Assembly (NCBI GenBank): GCA_021151685.1
Contig: JAGKWS010000039.1
Location: 1-32,971 of the forward strand
Source of the DNA: Chitinophagaceae bacterium
GTDB taxonomy: Bacteria > Bacteroidota > Bacteroidia > Chitinophagales > Chitinophagaceae
Length of the DNA: 32,971 nt
Reading direction: 5' to 3'
Shown: positions 30,860 to 32,971 of the stretch, one piece after another
Numbering within the stretch: the stretch's first letter is position 1
How the letters are laid out: each line of letters starts with the position of its first letter
Program-made: the position numbers and the translations under genes
The notes under the pieces: generated by a model
The model's input: the letters and a program-made list of their open reading frames with translations, nothing else
Databases searched by the model: none
Told to the model about the DNA's origin: nothing

Positions 30860-31254
30860 GATCTGTTCGTTTTTTTAGTTGTTTGAGTGAGTTGAATAAT
30901 GCAATTCTATTGATTGCTAAGATATGAAAGTAAAATATTATCGGGTGTGTGGGCGATGACTATTTTAATAGTCGTCATTCACATGCTGTTTGCGAGGCAA
31001 TGCATAACGAGGCTGAATAACGGCAGTATTTTCCTATTGTATAGTGCTTGTATGTGCCGGTGGTATTGTAAGTGAAGATGGCAGAATTAATTCCACCACT
31101 TCAATACATCTATTCTATTTGTGCGGCATTGCGGATGTTCTTATATGAGTTGTCGTTTGCAGATTCCGCGCTTTGTACAAAACGGTATGGTTATTAAATG
31201 TTATGGGTTTTGTTTCGCTATCTTCACTAAGGTGTTTTCTGGTAGAGAGTGGGC
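30860..31254. other. Gene-free spacer of about 400 nt upstream of fhs
   Basis: No open frame with recognisable motifs is present. It holds a 10-bp hairpin at 30955-30976 (GATGACTATT with AATAGTCGTC, 2-nt loop, one G-T pair). It should also contain the fhs promoter; TATCTTAG on the minus strand at 30924-30917 is the best but weak -7 candidate. The rest shows no structure that I can see. Confidence 0.5.
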
Positions 31255-31256
31255 AC

Positions 31257-31282
31257 AAAAAAAGCGGGAGTAATCCCGCTTT
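31257..31282 (-). terminator. Terminator of the bacilliredoxin gene
   Basis: AAAGCGGGA (31261-31269) pairs with TCCCGCTTT (31274-31282) around GTAA. The extra A run at 31257-31260 becomes a T-tract on the minus strand, 28 nt past the gene's stop. Confidence 0.8.
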
Positions 31283-31309
31283 CTGATGAAATGTCTATGT
31301 CACTATCAA

Positions 31310-31729
31310 TTAGTTGCAGTATGTTTCAAAAGCCTGCATCAGGTTGGCGGCAATCATTTGTGCCGAGCGGCCTTCTATGTTGTGGCGCTCTATCATGTGT
31401 ACCAGTTTGCCATCCTTCAGTAAGGCTATAGCGGGCGATGATGGAGGATACGGCAGCAGGTAATGTGCGCGTGCATGTTTCACTGCATCGGTATCGAACC
31501 CGGCGAAGCTGGTAGTGAGACGAGTAGGTGCTTTTGCTGCATTTTTTACAGCCATCAGTACACCCGGGCGTGCAGTACCTGCCGAGCAACCGCATACGCT
31601 GTTGATGACAAGCAAAGTTGTACCCTCTTGTTTCAGGGCGTTATCTACGTCGGCAGGGGTAAGCAACTCTGTAAAACCTTGTGTAGTCAGTTCGGCCTTC
31701 ATTGGGGCCACTATTTGTACGGGATACAT
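31310..31729 (-). CDS. BrxA/BrxB family bacilliredoxin
   Basis: A 139-residue thioredoxin-fold protein of the YphP/YqiW family. In Firmicutes these proteins remove bacillithiol from mixed disulfides. The active-site CGC is Cys46-Gly-Cys48 in NSVCGCSAGTARPGV, exactly the family signature. SFAGFDTDAVKHAR and PYPPSSPAIALLKDGKLVHMIERHNIEGR are the other conserved stretches. Length is normal. Several Bacteroidota carry the bacillithiol pathway, so a similar redox role is reasonable. It is monocistronic with its own promoter and terminator. Confidence 0.93.
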   Translation of the reverse strand: MYPVQIVAPMKAELTTQGFTELLTPADVDNALKQEGTTLLVINSVCGCSAGTARPGVLMAVKNAAKAPTRLTTSFAGFDTDAVKHARAHYLLPYPPSSPAIALLKDGKLVHMIERHNIEGRSAQMIAANLMQAFETYCN

Positions 31730-31753
31730 TTGAAAAACGTTTTAATTTGATTG

Positions 31754-31783
31754 CAAAAGTACAGCATGAATACTATATCAAAA
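31754..31783 (-). promoter_or_regulatory. Promoter of the bacilliredoxin gene
   Basis: On the minus strand TTTTG (31783-31779), a 17-nt spacer and TACTTTTG (31761-31754) match the phylum consensus. The leader would be about 20 nt. Confidence 0.65.
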
Positions 31784-31888
31784 GATGACTAAGAATAGAT
31801 TGCGCCTTTATGGCTATAGCCATTGGGTGTTGGTGGTGGCAGGCTTGGGCTAACGTAACAAACCTTTCTGCTTTTAACATTTTTGAAA

Positions 31889-31896
31889 TACCTTTG
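31889..31896 (+). promoter_or_regulatory. -7 element of the aldolase gene
   Basis: TACCTTTG fits TAnnTTTG and lies 25 nt before the start codon. TTTC at 31865-31868, 20 nt upstream, is a possible imperfect -33 element. Confidence 0.5.
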
Positions 31897-31921
31897 CACC
31901 CGATATTAAAAAATAGCCATT

Positions 31922-32971
31922 ATGTCGCTTAACAAAATTCAGGAACTGCTGGGAGATAAGTCGGAGTATTACCTCGGACATTCATGTACCACTATAGACA
32001 AATCGTCTCTTCACTTGCCTTCACCAAGTCATTTGGATACGGTTTGGACACAGTCTAACCGTAATGTACAGACCCTTCGCAGTCTGAACACAATTATGGG
32101 TCACGGCCGTTTGGGAGGTTCTGGTTATGTATCTATATTGCCTGTAGATCAGGGTATAGAGCACAGTGGTGGTGCATCATTTGCCCCCAATCCTATTTAT
32201 TTCGATCCTGAAAACATTGTGAAGCTGGCAATAGAAGGTGGCTGTAATGCAGTAGCCTCTACGTATGGTGTGCTGGGTGCTGTGGCTCGTAAGTATGCCC
32301 ACAAAATACCTATGATGGTGAAGATAAACCACAACGAGTTTATCTCTTACCCTAACAAGTTCGACCAGATCATGTTCGGCAACATCAAGGATGCATGGAA
32401 TATGGGTGCTGTTGCCGTTGGTGCCACTATATATTTTGGTAGCGACGAAAGCGCGCGCCAGATAGTAGAAGTAGCGAAGGCCTTTGAATACGCGCACGAG
32501 TTGGGTATGGCTACTGTACTGTGGTGCTACCTGCGCAACAGTGGCTTCAAGAAAGATGGTGTAGACTATCATACCGCTGCCGACCTTACCGGTCAGGCCA
32601 ATCACTTGGGCGTAACGATACAAGCCGACATCATTAAACAAAAATTGCCTACCAACAATGGTGGTTATAATGCCATCAACTTTGGTAAAACCAGCAAACT
32701 GGTTTACGACAAGTTGACTACCGATCATCCGATAGACCTTTGCCGCTACCAGGTAGCCAACTGCTATATGGGCCGTGTGGGTCTTATTAACTCTGGTGGC
32801 GAGTCTAAGGGTGCTACCGATTTGGCTGAAGCAGTAACTACGGCAGTAGTGAACAAGCGTGCTGGCGGTATGGGTCTCATCAGTGGCCGTAAGGCATTCC
32901 AGAAGCCAATGGGTGAAGGTGTGTCTCTGCTGAACGCCATACAGGATGTTTATCTGGACCAGTCTGTTACC
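31922..32971 (+). CDS. fbaB: Class I fructose-bisphosphate aldolase, 3' end cut by the window
   Basis: The open frame runs from ATG 31922 to the window end, 350 codons with no stop. The protein closely follows E. coli FbaB from memory: LLGDKSEYYLGHSCTTI at the start, YVSILPVDQGIEHSGGASFAPNP, VASTYGVLGAVARKYAHKIP, VKINHNE, GAVAVGATIYFGS, WCYLRNSGFKKDGVDYH, LTGQANHLG, and GGMGLISGRKAFQKPMGEGVSLLNAIQDVYLD at the end. Because E. coli FbaB ends a few residues after this last motif, only about two or three codons should be missing. It cleaves fructose-1,6-bisphosphate through a lysine Schiff base and acts in glycolysis or gluconeogenesis. It has its own TAnnTTTG element. Confidence 0.94.
   Translation, partial: MSLNKIQELLGDKSEYYLGHSCTTIDKSSLHLPSPSHLDTVWTQSNRNVQTLRSLNTIMGHGRLGGSGYVSILPVDQGIEHSGGASFAPNPIYFDPENIVKLAIEGGCNAVASTYGVLGAVARKYAHKIPMMVKINHNEFISYPNKFDQIMFGNIKDAWNMGAVAVGATIYFGSDESARQIVEVAKAFEYAHELGMATVLWCYLRNSGFKKDGVDYHTAADLTGQANHLGVTIQADIIKQKLPTNNGGYNAINFGKTSKLVYDKLTTDHPIDLCRYQVANCYMGRVGLINSGGESKGATDLAEAVTTAVVNKRAGGMGLISGRKAFQKPMGEGVSLLNAIQDVYLDQSVT

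Overview
The window looks like a chromosomal segment from a Bacteroidota bacterium, most likely Chitinophagaceae or a close relative. The evidence is Bacteroidota-type promoters (TAnnTTTG with an upstream TTTG or TTG), two secreted proteins with type IX secretion C-terminal sorting domains, a SusC-like TonB-dependent receptor with a carboxypeptidase-regulatory N-terminus, and a long periplasmic N-terminal extension on AtpB. Family assignments come from motif recognition by eye; no database was searched.

Layout. 1-2.3 kb: leucyl/phenylalanyl-tRNA-protein transferase (aat) convergent with an Asp/Glu racemase, then a family 2 glycosyltransferase. 2.3-6.9 kb: an F-type ATP synthase operon atpB-atpE-atpF-atpH-atpA with a hairpin between atpE and atpF. 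It ends in a strong terminator with no atpG. 6.9-8.9 kb: a DUF523 protein and an orphan GAF histidine kinase. 9.05-12.4 kb: a tight five-gene operon of 6-pyruvoyl-tetrahydropterin synthase-like protein, GTP cyclohydrolase I, a Tyr-less short-chain dehydrogenase, a DASH-type cryptochrome/photolyase and a 51-residue DUF2256 zinc-ribbon-like protein. I read it as a pterin-plus-photoreceptor module, and it is the best candidate for an under-described system here.

12.4-16.7 kb is the accessory part. It holds a T9SS cargo protein, a REP-associated tyrosine transposase (RAYT) flanked by inverted REP hairpins, a 113-bp tandem duplication, a second unrelated palindrome family with compensatory base changes, a dispersed element present at both edges of the region, and an AT-rich secreted protein of unknown function.

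16.7-22.2 kb: a TonB-dependent receptor divergent from a MarR-like regulator, and a fibronectin-III/T9SS surface protein. 22.3-26 kb: a B12-binding mutase subunit, a crotonase, a small outer-membrane beta-barrel-like protein, a PduO-type cobalamin adenosyltransferase and a LolD/MacB-type ABC ATPase. 26-27.6 kb: an ECF sigma factor, a probable anti-sigma factor and a secreted jelly-roll-like protein, all on the minus strand. 27.6-33 kb: ispE, a small secreted protein, formate-tetrahydrofolate ligase, a bacilliredoxin and a class I fructose-bisphosphate aldolase cut by the window end a few codons before its expected stop.

No tRNA, rRNA, CRISPR array or phage gene was recognised.
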